From NCBI RefSeq assembly GCF_000331735.1, contig NC_020126.1, positions 3,224,001-3,288,000 on the forward strand: a stretch of 64,000 nucleotides of DNA. The letters are read 5' to 3'. The first letter of the stretch is position 1, and every line of letters begins with the position of its first letter. This DNA comes from Myxococcus stipitatus DSM 14675 (GTDB lineage: Bacteria; Myxococcota; Myxococcia; Myxococcales; Myxococcaceae). Position numbers and translations under genes: made by a program. The notes beneath the pieces were generated by a model. It did not search any database, was not told the DNA's origin, and worked only from the letters and a program-made list of their open reading frames with translations. Below are positions 26,750-35,467 of this stretch, piece by piece.

Positions 26750-27106
26750 CTATTCGTAGCAACTGCTGGCGATTTCCCGCAGCTCGACGATGCCCCACTC
26801 GCTCGCGGGACACGCCATGGCGAACTCGAGCGCCTCATTGCGTGACTTGCAGTTGAGGAGGAAGAACCCGCCGATGATCTCCTTCGACTCGGTGAAGGGG
26901 CCGTCGCTCACGGTCCTCTTCCCTCCGAGGTTCTCGATGCGCACGGCATTGTCGTCCGACTTGAGGGCCTCGCCTGTGACGAGCACCCCCGCGCTCCTGA
27001 GCTTCTCCTGGAAGGCCATCATTCTCGCGTAGGCGGCCTGGCCTTCTTCGAGCGGACGAGCCTGGCGATTCCCGGGTGCTTCCATCATCAGCAGCATGAA
27101 AGACAT
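26750..27106 (-). CDS. YciI/DGPF family protein
   Basis: A 118-residue protein of the YCII-related family. Seen: the DGPFTESKEIIGGFFLLNC signature (the DGPF motif), and AEEGQAAYARMMAFQEKLRS-like N-terminal helix residues. These small ferredoxin-fold cytoplasmic proteins are typical genomic partners of group ECF42 sigma factors, where they are also co-regulated. An ECF42-like gene lies 1.8 kb away at 28865, separated by RarA. AGGAGG sits 7 bases before the ATG. Enzymatic function is unproven. Confidence 0.85.
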   Translation of the reverse strand: MSFMLLMMEAPGNRQARPLEEGQAAYARMMAFQEKLRSAGVLVTGEALKSDDNAVRIENLGGKRTVSDGPFTESKEIIGGFFLLNCKSRNEALEFAMACPASEWGIVELREIASSCYE

Positions 27107-27372
27107 CGCGCTCCCTCCTGGGTGAAGGGCTCGATTCTACGGCGCGCCCCTCATGCTTCGTCAGCGCTCCCGCGGCTGTTGATCTCTGTCCATCGATTGC
27201 CGACCACCATCACGGTGCGTTTCTCCCTCGGGCGGACCGGGCCTCGGACGCGTGTCCACTATCCGACGGGTGTGGACCGCCGCCGCACCATGGGTGAGGC
27301 GTGACCGCGAGGTGGCTCGGGGCCTGTCTCGGTGGTTGACCGAGCGCGGCGGAGAGGGGAGCTTGCGGTGCG

Positions 27373-28707
27373 ATGAGCGATGGCCCCGACCTGTTCTCCG
27401 CCTCCGTCGATGTGAACCGCTTCGCGCCGCTCGCGGAGCGGATGCGTCCTCGCTCGCCCGATGAGTTCGTCGGCCAGGCGCACCTCCTGGGCCCGGGCGC
27501 GCCGCTGCGTCGGCTGATGGAGCGAAAGCAGATTGTGTCCTCGCTCTTCTGGGGGCCTCCCGGCGTGGGCAAGACGACGCTGGCGCGCATGCTCGCCACC
27601 GGCGTGGACGCGGAGCTGGTCATCCTGTCCGCGGTCTCCGACGGCATCCCCCGCATCCGCGAGGTGGTCGCCGAGGCCGAGCGGCGCCGCAACCAGTACT
27701 CGCGCCGGACGGTGCTCTTCGTGGACGAAATCCACCGCTGGGCGAAGAACGTCCAGGAGCAGGCGCTTCCGCATGTGGAGAGCGGCCTGTTCGTCCTCCT
27801 GGGCGCCACGACGGAGAATGTCAGCTTCGAGGTGCGCCCCGCGCTCGTCAGCCGGTGCCGCGTCTTCCAGCTCCAGGAGCTCACGCTCGACGACATCGCG
27901 GGCGCGCTGCGCCGGGCGCTCACCGACGAGAAGCGCGGACTGGGCAAGCGCGCGCTGACGGTGGGGGACGAGGCGCTGACGCTCCTGGCGCGCGGCGGTG
28001 CCGGAGACGTGCGCAAGGCGCTGGGCGCGCTGGAGATGGCCGCGGGCCTGACGCCGGACGGCGGCGAAATCAACGTCGACACCGCGCGCGAGGCGGTGGG
28101 CACCGGGCTGTCGCGCCACGACAAGGATGGAGACCAGCACTTCGACCTGCTCAGCGCCCTCCAGAAGTCCTGCCGGGGCTCCAACGCCCAGGGCGCCATC
28201 TTCTGGGCGGCGAAGCTGCTCCAGACAGGCGACGTGGTGTCGCTGTGGCGGCGCCTCAAGGTCATCGCGGTGGAGGACGTGGGCATGGCGATGCCCGAGG
28301 CCATCAGCATCGTCCGGGCCTGCGAGGAGGGCTTCCACTCCACCGGCATGCCGGAGGGACGGCTGTTCGTCGCCCACGCCGTCGTCACCCTGGCCACCGC
28401 GCGCAAGAGCAACCGCGCCTACGCCGCGATGAACGCCGCCCTGGCCGCGCTGGAGGAGCACCCCAACGTCGCGCCCCCGCTGCCGCTGCGCAACGCCCCC
28501 ACCGAGTTGATGAAGGAGCTGGGCCACGGCAAGGGCTACCAGCCGCCGTGGGACTTCAAGGACCACTACGCGCCCGGGCAGGTCTATCTGCCCCCGCCGC
28601 TGGAGCGCTCCGTCTTCTACCGCCCGAGCAAGGAAGGCTACGAAGCCGAGGTCCACGAGCGGATGAGCCACTGGTGGCGCGAGGACAAGGCGAGCCGGGG
28701 CGAATAG
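27373..28707 (+). CDS. rarA: Replication-associated recombination protein A (AAA+ ATPase)
   Basis: A 444-residue AAA+ ATPase of the RarA/MgsA/WRNIP1 family, which acts at stalled replication forks and binds SSB and DNA ends. Seen: the N-terminal PLAERMRPRSPDEFVGQAHL, Walker A GPPGVGKTT, Walker B VLFVDEIHRW, sensor 1 LLGATTENVSFEV and the arginine-finger region ALVSRCRVFQL. The C-terminal tetramerisation domain (HFDLLSALQKSCRGSNAQGA) follows. Length is normal for the family. The local order, between the DGPF gene and the ECF42-like sigma gene, looks like an interruption of a usually adjacent pair. The ATG lies 6 bases after a GGAG-like run (GAGGGGAG region). Confidence 0.93.
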   Translation: MSDGPDLFSASVDVNRFAPLAERMRPRSPDEFVGQAHLLGPGAPLRRLMERKQIVSSLFWGPPGVGKTTLARMLATGVDAELVILSAVSDGIPRIREVVAEAERRRNQYSRRTVLFVDEIHRWAKNVQEQALPHVESGLFVLLGATTENVSFEVRPALVSRCRVFQLQELTLDDIAGALRRALTDEKRGLGKRALTVGDEALTLLARGGAGDVRKALGALEMAAGLTPDGGEINVDTAREAVGTGLSRHDKDGDQHFDLLSALQKSCRGSNAQGAIFWAAKLLQTGDVVSLWRRLKVIAVEDVGMAMPEAISIVRACEEGFHSTGMPEGRLFVAHAVVTLATARKSNRAYAAMNAALAALEEHPNVAPPLPLRNAPTELMKELGHGKGYQPPWDFKDHYAPGQVYLPPPLERSVFYRPSKEGYEAEVHERMSHWWREDKASRGE

Positions 28708-28864
28708 TCCAGACCTGGATTCCGCCTCGCACGCGAGTCCCAGGCGGGCTGTAGGAAGCCCCGCGACAGTGTGGCCGTTGGCCCCAGGTCGGCCGCACGG
28801 GTTCTTGTGCGGGAAGAGGGTGGCCGGCCTTGCATCGGCGGGCGGGGGTGCTCTAGTCCGCGAT

Positions 28865-30139
28865 GTGACGGTTTCCAACAAACATCGCGCCATCGAAGCG
28901 GTCTGGCGCATCGAGTCCGCGCGGCTCATCGCCGGTCTGACGCGCATGGTGCGAGACGTCGGGCTCGCGGAAGAGCTGGCGCAAGACGCGCTGGTCGCGG
29001 CCCTGGAGCGCTGGACCGAGTCCGGCATCCCCGACAACCCAGGTGCTTGGTTGATGGCGACGGCGAAGCGCCGGGCCATCGACGAGCTTCGCCGAGGCAA
29101 GCGTGTCGAGCGCAAGCACGAGGAGCTGGGCCACGAGCTCGAGTCGGACCAGGCCCACGGCGCCACGCCGGACCTGGACGCGGCGCTCGACGACGAGGTG
29201 GGCGATGACCTGCTGCGCCTCATGTTCATCTCCTGCCACCCCATCCTCTCGACGGAGGCGCGCGTCGCGCTCACGTTGAGGCTGCTCGGGGGCCTGACGA
29301 CGGAGGAGATTGCCCGCGCCTTCCTGGTGCCCTCCACCACCGTCGCCCAGCGCATCGTCCGCGCCAAGCGCACGCTGTCCGAGGAGAAGGTCCCCTTCGA
29401 GCTGCCTCGGGGCGAGGAGCTGGCCAGCCGGCTGGCCTCCGTGCTGGAGGTCATCTACCTGGTCTTCAACGAGGGCTACTCGGCGACGGCGGGGGACGAC
29501 TGGATGCGGCCGGAGCTGTGCGCGGATGCGCTGCGGCTGGGGCGCATCCTCGCGGAGCTCGCGCCGCAGGAGGCGGAGGTCCATGGCCTGGTGGCGCTGA
29601 TGGAGATCCAGGCCTCCCGTTCGCGCGCGCGCGTGGGGCCCAAGGGCCAGCCGGTGCTGCTGCTCGAGCAGAACCGCGCGCTGTGGGACCAGCTCCTCAT
29701 CCGCCGTGGCCTCACGGCGCTGGAGCGCGCGGAGAAGCTGGGCGGCGCACAAGGCCCCTACGCCCTGCAGGCCGCGCTCGCGGCGTGTCATGCGCGGGCC
29801 CGCCGCTCCGAGGACACGGATTGGGCGCGCATCGCCTCGCTGTACTCCGTGCTGGTGCGGCTCACGCCGTCGCCCGTGGTGGAGCTCAACCGCGCGGTGG
29901 CGCTGTCCATGGCGTATGGCCCCGCGGCGGGGCTGGCCGTCGTGGACACGTTGACCTCGGAGCCGTCGCTCGCCCACTACCACCTGCTGCCCAGCGTGCG
30001 CGGGGACCTGCTGCGCAAGCTGGGCCGCTTCGATGAGGCGCGCAAGGAGTTCGAGAAGGCCGCGGGGCTCACGCGCAACGTGCGCGAGCAGACGCTGCTG
30101 CTCGACAGGGCGGCGGCGTGCGCCCGGCGAGAGGCGTGA
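28865..30139 (+). CDS. ECF42-like RNA polymerase sigma factor with TPR-like extension
   Basis: A 424-residue extracytoplasmic-function sigma factor. Region 2: IESARLIAGLTRMVRDVGLAEELAQDALVAALERW. Region 4: EARVALTLRLLGGLTTEEIARAFLVPSTTVAQRIVRAKRTL. A C-terminal extension of about 250 residues with TPR-like helices (VYLVFNEGYSATAG, LLIRRGLTALERAEKLGG, PSPVVELNRAVALSMAYGPA) is the hallmark of group ECF42, which has no classical anti-sigma factor and instead relies on this extension. The usual DGPF partner gene is present at 26750 but not adjacent. The start is the GTG at 28865, giving TVSNKHRAIEAVW; longer in-frame upstream sequence is less likely coding. Confidence 0.88.
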   Translation: MTVSNKHRAIEAVWRIESARLIAGLTRMVRDVGLAEELAQDALVAALERWTESGIPDNPGAWLMATAKRRAIDELRRGKRVERKHEELGHELESDQAHGATPDLDAALDDEVGDDLLRLMFISCHPILSTEARVALTLRLLGGLTTEEIARAFLVPSTTVAQRIVRAKRTLSEEKVPFELPRGEELASRLASVLEVIYLVFNEGYSATAGDDWMRPELCADALRLGRILAELAPQEAEVHGLVALMEIQASRSRARVGPKGQPVLLLEQNRALWDQLLIRRGLTALERAEKLGGAQGPYALQAALAACHARARRSEDTDWARIASLYSVLVRLTPSPVVELNRAVALSMAYGPAAGLAVVDTLTSEPSLAHYHLLPSVRGDLLRKLGRFDEARKEFEKAAGLTRNVREQTLLLDRAAACARREA

Positions 30140-30200
30140 CGAGCGGGCGTGGGACGGGGCGCCGCGCACGTTGACTCCGGGGATGGACTACCCTGGAGTC

Positions 30201-30470
30201 ATGTGCCGGAACATCAAGCCCCTGTTCAACTTCACGCCCCCCGCCACGGATGACGACGTGCGCGCGGCGGCCCTGCAGTTCGTCCGGAAGATTGCCGGGA
30301 CTCGCAAGCCGTCCAAGCAGAACGCCGACGCGTTCGACGTGGCCGTCGAGGAGATCTACCAGAGCTCCAAGCGGATGCTGGAGGGGCTGGTGGCGACGAC
30401 ACCGCCGAGAGACCGGATGAAGTTCGAGGCCCTCAAGCGGCTGCGCTACAAGAAGGCCGAAGCGGGCTGA
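30201..30470 (+). CDS. DUF2277 family protein
   Basis: An 89-residue protein beginning MCRNIKPLFNFTPPATDDDV, the family's conserved start, with QFVRKIAGTRKPSKQNADAF and the closing VATTPPRDR motif. DUF2277 proteins are small, soluble and of unknown function. The ATG at 30201 is chosen because the family begins MCRNIK; an ATG 18 bases upstream is in frame. It is 61 bases after the sigma factor gene, so it may share its mRNA. Confidence 0.9.
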   Translation: MCRNIKPLFNFTPPATDDDVRAAALQFVRKIAGTRKPSKQNADAFDVAVEEIYQSSKRMLEGLVATTPPRDRMKFEALKRLRYKKAEAG

Positions 30471-30489
30471 GGGCCGCCTCGGCGAAGCA

Positions 30490-30521
30490 GTGGGGCACGG
30501 CGCGACAGGCCCGTGCCCCAC
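30490..30521. terminator. Bidirectional hairpin between convergent genes
   Basis: Perfect 11-bp arms GTGGGGCACGG and CCGTGCCCCAC with a 10-nt loop lie in the 57-base gap between the DUF2277 gene (plus) and the membrane-protein gene (minus). The position between converging stops supports a shared terminator, although no U-tract follows on either side. Confidence 0.6.
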
Positions 30522-30527
30522 GAGACA

Positions 30528-31409
30528 TCAGGGCGTTCCCGCGGAGGCGTGGAGCGAGGGCTCCGCGGACTCCACCTTCTGCGGCCCCAGGGCGGAGCGC
30601 TGGAGCCAGCCGGCGAGCCCCATCAGCACGAGCCCGGAGGTGCGCAGCGAGCGCAGCAGCTCCGCGGCCTGGGCCTCCGTGCCGGGCAAGAGCGGCGCCA
30701 GCCACACGCGCGCGTCGTAGAGCAGCCACGTGGCGCCCGACAGGCCCATGGCCCACCACACCCAGGCCAGCCTTCCGCCGCGCAGCATGTACGCCACGCG
30801 CAGGATGGGGGCGACCATGAAGATGATGGTCATGTCCGCCAGCGTCGAGGCCAGGCTGATGACCGTCGACGGGGCGGAGCTGGCGCCGGAGAGCAGGTTG
30901 CGCGCCTCCGTGACGAGGGCGGGGATGCCCACGGCCAGCGCGGCCACCGCCGTCACCGCGAACAGCGCGGTGCCTCGGGGGCTGGAGGGAGGCTGCAGGC
31001 CCGACTGGCGGTAGGTCCGCGCCAGGAGCACGAGCGCGAAGGTGGTGGCGACGTTGGCCAGCACCACGACGAGCATGCGGAAGGGCAGGAGCGGCGACGC
31101 CGTGAAGGGCACGTCCGGCACGGTGTGCAGCCAGTAGCTGCGCAGCGCCGCGCTCGTCAGGGACAGGAGCGCGCCCGCCGTGAGCCCGCCCCAGACCCGG
31201 CGCAGGTAGTCGCCGGGGCCGAACGCGCTCGCCGCGGCGAACGTCCCGGCCACGGCCAGCAGGCCACTGCACCAGCCGGCGAGGTCGTGGACGAGCGGCA
31301 GGTCCGCGGGACGGACCGAGAGGACGGCGATGAAGTGCGCGAGCTGCAGCACCGCGACGCCGACGAACCACGGCGCCACGGAAGACGTCCGTTGGGAGGA
31401 GGCGCTCAT
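30528..31409 (-). CDS. Seven-helix integral membrane protein, unknown function
   Basis: A 293-residue protein with about seven membrane segments (for example WFVGVAVLQLAHFIAVL, LPLVHDLAGWCSGLLAVAG, MLVVVLANVATTFALVLLA, TALFAVTAVAALAVGIPALV) and no recognised family. The C-terminus is soluble and short. The ATG at 31409 overlaps the stop of the upstream 112-residue gene (ATGA), so translation is coupled; the GGAGAAGG ribosome site lies inside that gene's end. A possible sensor or carrier; nothing in the sequence names a substrate. Confidence 0.75.
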   Translation of the reverse strand: MSASSQRTSSVAPWFVGVAVLQLAHFIAVLSVRPADLPLVHDLAGWCSGLLAVAGTFAAASAFGPGDYLRRVWGGLTAGALLSLTSAALRSYWLHTVPDVPFTASPLLPFRMLVVVLANVATTFALVLLARTYRQSGLQPPSSPRGTALFAVTAVAALAVGIPALVTEARNLLSGASSAPSTVISLASTLADMTIIFMVAPILRVAYMLRGGRLAWVWWAMGLSGATWLLYDARVWLAPLLPGTEAQAAELLRSLRTSGLVLMGLAGWLQRSALGPQKVESAEPSLHASAGTP

Positions 31410-31726
31410 CGTGCCTTCTCCAGCGAGGTGGTGATTTCCGCGAGGATGACCTTGGCGTGGAGCGCGCCAATGAAGGTGTTCAGCATCGGCTTGAGGCCTT
31501 CGAGCAATTGCGGGAGGTCCTGGGGGGTGACCTGCTCTGGGGGCCGCTTGAGCGCACGTAGCGCCGCCGTATGGATGGCCATCTTGGCGGTGAAACCTCC
31601 GAGCAGGGGTTCGAGGTGACGCACGAGGATGTCGTGCCAACCGGCGGGGGCGGTGGGGGAGGTCGAGGTGTTGATCGCGAGCGCTCCTGTTGAGGACCTC
31701 CAGGGTAGAGCGAAACCCAGGGACAT
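31406..31726 (-). CDS. Small helical protein coupled to the membrane protein
   Basis: About 106 residues, mostly helical, with WHDILVRHLEPLLGGFTAKMAIHTAALRAL and LEGLKPMLNTFIGALHAKVILAEI; no family recognised. Its stop overlaps the start of the seven-helix membrane protein, so the two are likely partners. The start is uncertain: ATG at 31726 (or 31744) lacks a ribosome site, while a good AGGAGC lies 8 bases before an ATC codon at 31675 that would begin INTSTSPTAP. The HLEPLLGGF and ALHAKV pattern is reminiscent of small roadblock-like or four-helix partner proteins, but I make no assignment. Confidence 0.55.
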   Translation of the reverse strand: MSLGFALPWRSSTGALAINTSTSPTAPAGWHDILVRHLEPLLGGFTAKMAIHTAALRALKRPPEQVTPQDLPQLLEGLKPMLNTFIGALHAKVILAEITTSLEKAR

Positions 31727-31859
31727 ACGAGAGGGCGTTATCAACTCTCGCGTCGATTGGAGCTCGTAGCACCTGGAATACAGAGAGAGCTTGGCTTCTC
31801 GGTGGGCAGGGGGCCACGCGCGTGAGGGCGGACGTGGCTCCCGGTGCGAGGAGGCTTTC

Positions 31860-33392
31860 CTACAGGTCGAACCGGATGCCCTGCGCGAGGGGGAGCGCGT
31901 TGGAGGCGTTCAGGGTGTTGGTCTGCCGGCGCATGTAGGCCTTCCACGCGTCCGAGCCGGATTCGCGGCCACCGCCCGTGTCCTTCTCGCCACCGAAGGC
32001 GCCGCCAATCTCCGCGCCGGAGGTGCCGATGTTGACGTTGGCGATGCCGCAGTCGGAGCCGGAGGCGGACAGGAACCGCTCCGTGGTCTGGAAGTCGCGG
32101 GTGAAGACGGAGGAGGAGAGGCCCTGGGGGACGCCGTTCTGGTGGGCGATGGCCTCATCGAGCGTCCGGTAGGGCATGACGTAGAGGATGGGGGCGAAGG
32201 TCTCCTCCTGCACCCACGCGTCGGTGGGGCTCACGCCGGTGATGAGCGTGGGCTCCACGAAGTGGCCGGGACGCTCCAGGGCCTTGCCGCCGCTGACCAC
32301 GCGGGCTCCGGCGGCGCGGGCCCGCTCGACGGTGGCCTCGAAGCGCTTCACCGCGGCGGCGTCGATGAGCGGGCCCATCAGCGTGCCGGCCTCCAGCGGG
32401 TCTCCGATGCGTGTCCTCACCTGGGCGTAGGCGGCGGTGAGCTTCGCCACCACGTCGTCGAGGATGGACTCGTGGACGATGAGCCGCCGGGTGCTGGTGC
32501 AGCGCTGGCCCGCGGTGCCCACCGCGCCGAAGACGATGGCGGGAATGGCCAGCTTCAGGTCGGCGGTGGCGTCCACGATGATGGCGTTGTTGCCGCCCAG
32601 CTCCAGCAGGCTTCGACCCAGCCGCTGGGCCACGCGCACCGCCACCTGTCGCCCCACGGACGTGGAGCCGGTGAAGCTCACCAGGGGGACGCGCGCGTCG
32701 TCGACGAGGCGCTCCGCCCTGGCGGTGCCCGCCGCGTTGAGGAGGAAGAAGACCTCCGGGAAGCCTCCGGCCTTCAGCGCGGCGTTGCAGATGCGCGTGG
32801 CGGCGATGGCCGACAGCGGCGTCCTGGGCGAGGGCTTCCAGATGGACACGTCGCCGCACACGGCAGCGATGAAGGCATTCCACGCCCACACGGCCACGGG
32901 GAAGTTGAAGGCGCTGATGATGCCGACGAGGCCCAGCGGATGCCATTGCTCGTACATGCGATGGCCGGGGCGCTCCGAGTGCATGGTGAGGCCGTACAGC
33001 ATGCGCGACTGGCCCACCGCGAAGTCGGCGATGTCGATCATCTCCTGCACCTCGCCGTCGCCCTCGGCCTTCACCTTGCCCATCTCCAGCGAGACGAGTG
33101 AGCCCAGCGCGCCCTTGTGGCGGCGCAGCGCCTCCGCGCACAAGCGGATGCCCTCGCCTCGGCGGGGAGCGGGCAGCTCGCGCCAGGCGAGGAAGGCCTG
33201 GGTGGCCGCGTGCATGAGCTGCTCCTGCTCCTGCTCGCTCGCGGAGGACACCGTCGCGAGCTTCAGGCCGGTGGAGGGATTGAAGACCTCCAACAGGGGC
33301 TCGGTGCGGGAGTCCGCCCAGGCGCCGTTTCCGAGAGTGCTGCCAGGGTTGTGCTCGGCCAGGCCGAGCGCCTCGAGGATGGGATGGAGCAT
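31860..33392 (-). CDS. ALDH7-family aldehyde dehydrogenase (antiquitin type)
   Basis: A 510-residue NAD(P)-dependent aldehyde dehydrogenase. Seen: [10 protein letters not shown] (general-base Glu), [13 protein letters not shown] (nucleophile Cys in the antiquitin-specific context), [11 protein letters not shown] (nucleotide loop) and [10 protein letters not shown]. The GNN and AGQRCT patterns match the ALDH7 group, which oxidises alpha-aminoadipic semialdehyde (piperideine-6-carboxylate) in lysine breakdown. The C-terminal [18 protein letters not shown] fits. The lysine role is inferred from family, as no other lysine-degradation gene is nearby. It starts 21 bases past the stop of a LysR regulator on the same strand, which probably controls it. 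Confidence 0.9.
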   Translation of the reverse strand: MLHPILEALGLAEHNPGSTLGNGAWADSRTEPLLEVFNPSTGLKLATVSSASEQEQEQLMHAATQAFLAWRELPAPRRGEGIRLCAEALRRHKGALGSLVSLEMGKVKAEGDGEVQEMIDIADFAVGQSRMLYGLTMHSERPGHRMYEQWHPLGLVGIISAFNFPVAVWAWNAFIAAVCGDVSIWKPSPRTPLSAIAATRICNAALKAGGFPEVFFLLNAAGTARAERLVDDARVPLVSFTGSTSVGRQVAVRVAQRLGRSLLELGGNNAIIVDATADLKLAIPAIVFGAVGTAGQRCTSTRRLIVHESILDDVVAKLTAAYAQVRTRIGDPLEAGTLMGPLIDAAAVKRFEATVERARAAGARVVSGGKALERPGHFVEPTLITGVSPTDAWVQEETFAPILYVMPYRTLDEAIAHQNGVPQGLSSSVFTRDFQTTERFLSASGSDCGIANVNIGTSGAEIGGAFGGEKDTGGGRESGSDAWKAYMRRQTNTLNASNALPLAQGIRFDL

Positions 33393-33413
33393 GTCGGTCT
33401 TCCGGGTGGGGGC

Positions 33414-34337
33414 TTACGGCGTGGGCGGCTTGGGCGTGGCGCGCTGCGGGGGCGAGCGTCCGGGTTGGGCGAGGAGCCAGTCGAGGAAGAGGCGCGCGGC
33501 GGCCCGGAGCCGACGGTGGGAGGGGTACACCACGAAGTAGGCGTAGCGGGTGGGGAGCAGGGGCCCGGGGAGTCGGACCAGGCTTCCACTGGAGAGGAAG
33601 GGCTCCGAGACGCGCTCTCGCGCGAGCGCGGCGCCCATGCCCTTCGAGGCCGCGAGCAGCGCGTTGCTGGTGTCGCTGAAGCTGTGGCGGACATCGAGCG
33701 TGGCGCCGTGGACCTCCGCCGCGCGGAACCAGTCCTGCCAGCCCTGGCGCGCGAGGTCCTCGATGAGCGGGAGCCGCTGGATGTCGGCGGGGCCCTGGAC
33801 GTGCTCGACGCCCGGGAGCATGGGCGAGGCCACGGGGAAGAGCGCGTCTCCCATCAGGGAGTGGGCCGTCATCCCGGGCCACTGCCCCGGGCCGAAGCGG
33901 ATGCCCAGGTCCGGGCCCCCGTCGTCGAAGCGCGTCAACGCCATCTCCGTGTCGACCCGCACGCGCATCTGCGGATGGGCGGCGGAGAAGTCGGGCAGGC
34001 GAGGCAGGAGCCAGGTGTGCGCCACGGAGTACAGGGTGGTGACCCGCACGAGGTGGCGCTCGCCTCGGGTGTCCCCCAGGTCTCGGAGCACGTCGTGGAG
34101 GTCTGCCAGGGCTCCGCCGGCGGCGTCCGCGAGTTGGCGCCCCTCGATGGTCAGCACCACGCCGCGCGCGTGGCGCTGGAAGAGGGAGACGCCGAGCAGT
34201 CCCTCCAGCTTGCGCACATGGTGGCTGACGGCGCTGGCCGTCAAGTGAAGCTCCTGGGCCGCGTGGGCGAAGTTCTGGTGCCGGGCGGCGGCCTCGAAGG
34301 CGGCGAGGGCCGGCAGCCACGCGGTGGGGAGGGGCAT
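33414..34337 (-). CDS. LysR-family transcriptional regulator (GcvA-like)
   Basis: A 307-residue regulator. The N-terminal winged helix reads LAAFEAAARHQNFAHAAQEL then HLTASAVSHHVRKLEGLLGV, followed by FQRHARGVVLT, a GcvA-like pattern. The C-terminal substrate-binding domain follows, including VTTLYSVAHTWLLPRLPDF. It is upstream of, and in operon position with, the ALDH7 gene and divergent from an EamA transporter, so it could control either. Two inverted repeats of LysR type lie in the divergent gap. The ATG at 34337 has no strong ribosome site. Confidence 0.88.
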   Translation of the reverse strand: MPLPTAWLPALAAFEAAARHQNFAHAAQELHLTASAVSHHVRKLEGLLGVSLFQRHARGVVLTIEGRQLADAAGGALADLHDVLRDLGDTRGERHLVRVTTLYSVAHTWLLPRLPDFSAAHPQMRVRVDTEMALTRFDDGGPDLGIRFGPGQWPGMTAHSLMGDALFPVASPMLPGVEHVQGPADIQRLPLIEDLARQGWQDWFRAAEVHGATLDVRHSFSDTSNALLAASKGMGAALARERVSEPFLSSGSLVRLPGPLLPTRYAYFVVYPSHRRLRAAARLFLDWLLAQPGRSPPQRATPKPPTP

Positions 34338-34345
34338 GCGAGCCT

Positions 34346-34381
34346 CAAATCACATTTGTGGCTGCCTTCAATACCATGAAG
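34346..34381. promoter_or_regulatory. Paired inverted repeats, candidate LysR boxes
   Basis: CAAATCACATTTG (34346-34358; arms CAAAT/ATTTG) and CTTCAATACCATGAAG (34366-34381; arms CTTCA/TGAAG, containing a T-N11-A spacing) lie 20 bp apart, centre to centre about two helical turns. They sit between the LysR gene and the EamA gene. The paired layout is that of LysR activation and recognition sites. Confidence 0.5.
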
Positions 34382-34459
34382 TTGCGGCGGGAGGGCCGAG
34401 CGCGCAGATAGTGAGCGACCGGAGCGAGATTCGTGTCTCGCGCTCCCAGGTGAAAGCCC

Positions 34460-35356
34460 ATGAGCACTCCTCTGATTGCACGTCCCGCTGTCTCCCCTGT
34501 GTCTGGAAGCTGGTTGACCCCCCTGGAGCTGGGCGGCCTGGCCGCCGTGTGGGGCGCGTCGTTCATGTTCATGCGCATCGCCGCGGCGGACTTCGGCCCC
34601 TTTCCGCTCGTCGCCGTCCGGCTGGTGATGGGGTCGTTGGTGCTCATGCCTTTCCTCCTGAAGGCCCGCTCGGCCATCACCCGCGCGCATTGGCCGAAGC
34701 TGGCGCTGGTGGGGGCGCTCAACGCGGCGGTGCCCTTCGTCCTCTTCGCGTGGGCCGCGCGGCAGGCGCCCGCGGGCATCAGCGCCATCGCCAACAGCAT
34801 GACGGTGCTCTTCACCTCGCTGGTGGCGTTCCTGTTCTACAAGGAGCGCATCACCTCCCGCCGCGCGGTGGCGCTGGCCATCGGCTTCGCGGGGGTGGTG
34901 GTGCTCGCCAGCTCGAAGATTGAAGGGGCGAGTCCTGGGCTCGCGGTGGCCGCGGCGGTGTTCGCCGCGTTCCTGTACGGCATCTCCGCGAACATGGTGC
35001 GCCGCCACCTGACGGGGGTTCCGGCCGGCGCGGTGGCCGCCGCCACGTTGGGGTTCGCCGCGCTGATGACGCTGCCGTTCGCGCTGGCCACGTGGCCCGC
35101 GCAGTCCATCCCGGGGACGTCCTGGCTGGCCGCGGTGGCGCTGGGCGTGGTCTGCACCGGGGCGGGCTATGTCGTCTACTACCGCCTCATCGCTCGCATC
35201 GGCGCGGCCCGCGCCGTCACGGTGACCTACCTGGTGCCGTTGTTCGGTGTGGCCTGGTCGTGGTTGCTGTTGGGGGAGCCGGTGACGCTCACGATGGTGG
35301 TCGCCGGCACGCTCATCCTGGGCAGCGTGGCGCTGAGTCAGCGGCAGTCGTCCTGA
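34460..35356 (+). CDS. EamA/DMT-family transporter
   Basis: A 298-residue inner-membrane protein with ten membrane helices formed by two EamA repeats. Seen: the first-repeat pattern LGGLAAVWGASFMFMRIA and the second, LAVAAAVFAAFLYGISANMV. The C-terminal LPLFGVAWSWLLLGEPVTL matches the family signature. The family exports amino acids, nucleosides or other metabolites; the substrate is not readable. It is divergent from the LysR gene, with the candidate boxes between, so it may be the regulator's target. Confidence 0.9.
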   Translation: MSTPLIARPAVSPVSGSWLTPLELGGLAAVWGASFMFMRIAAADFGPFPLVAVRLVMGSLVLMPFLLKARSAITRAHWPKLALVGALNAAVPFVLFAWAARQAPAGISAIANSMTVLFTSLVAFLFYKERITSRRAVALAIGFAGVVVLASSKIEGASPGLAVAAAVFAAFLYGISANMVRRHLTGVPAGAVAAATLGFAALMTLPFALATWPAQSIPGTSWLAAVALGVVCTGAGYVVYYRLIARIGAARAVTVTYLVPLFGVAWSWLLLGEPVTLTMVVAGTLILGSVALSQRQSS

Positions 35357-35467
35357 CGTGGGAGGTGCTCCCGGGAAGAGTCGCCGGCCGTTCGAGGACC
35401 GCGCGGCTCACCCGGTGGGCGCGGACTTTCGAGGAGTCGCCGAGGTCCTCGGGGTAGTCTGGCGGTG

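Noticed and set aside
27320-27345. Hairpin CTCGGT/ACCGAG before rarA
   Set aside because: Only a 6-bp stem, no T-tract and no conserved riboswitch features; likely chance in GC-rich DNA.
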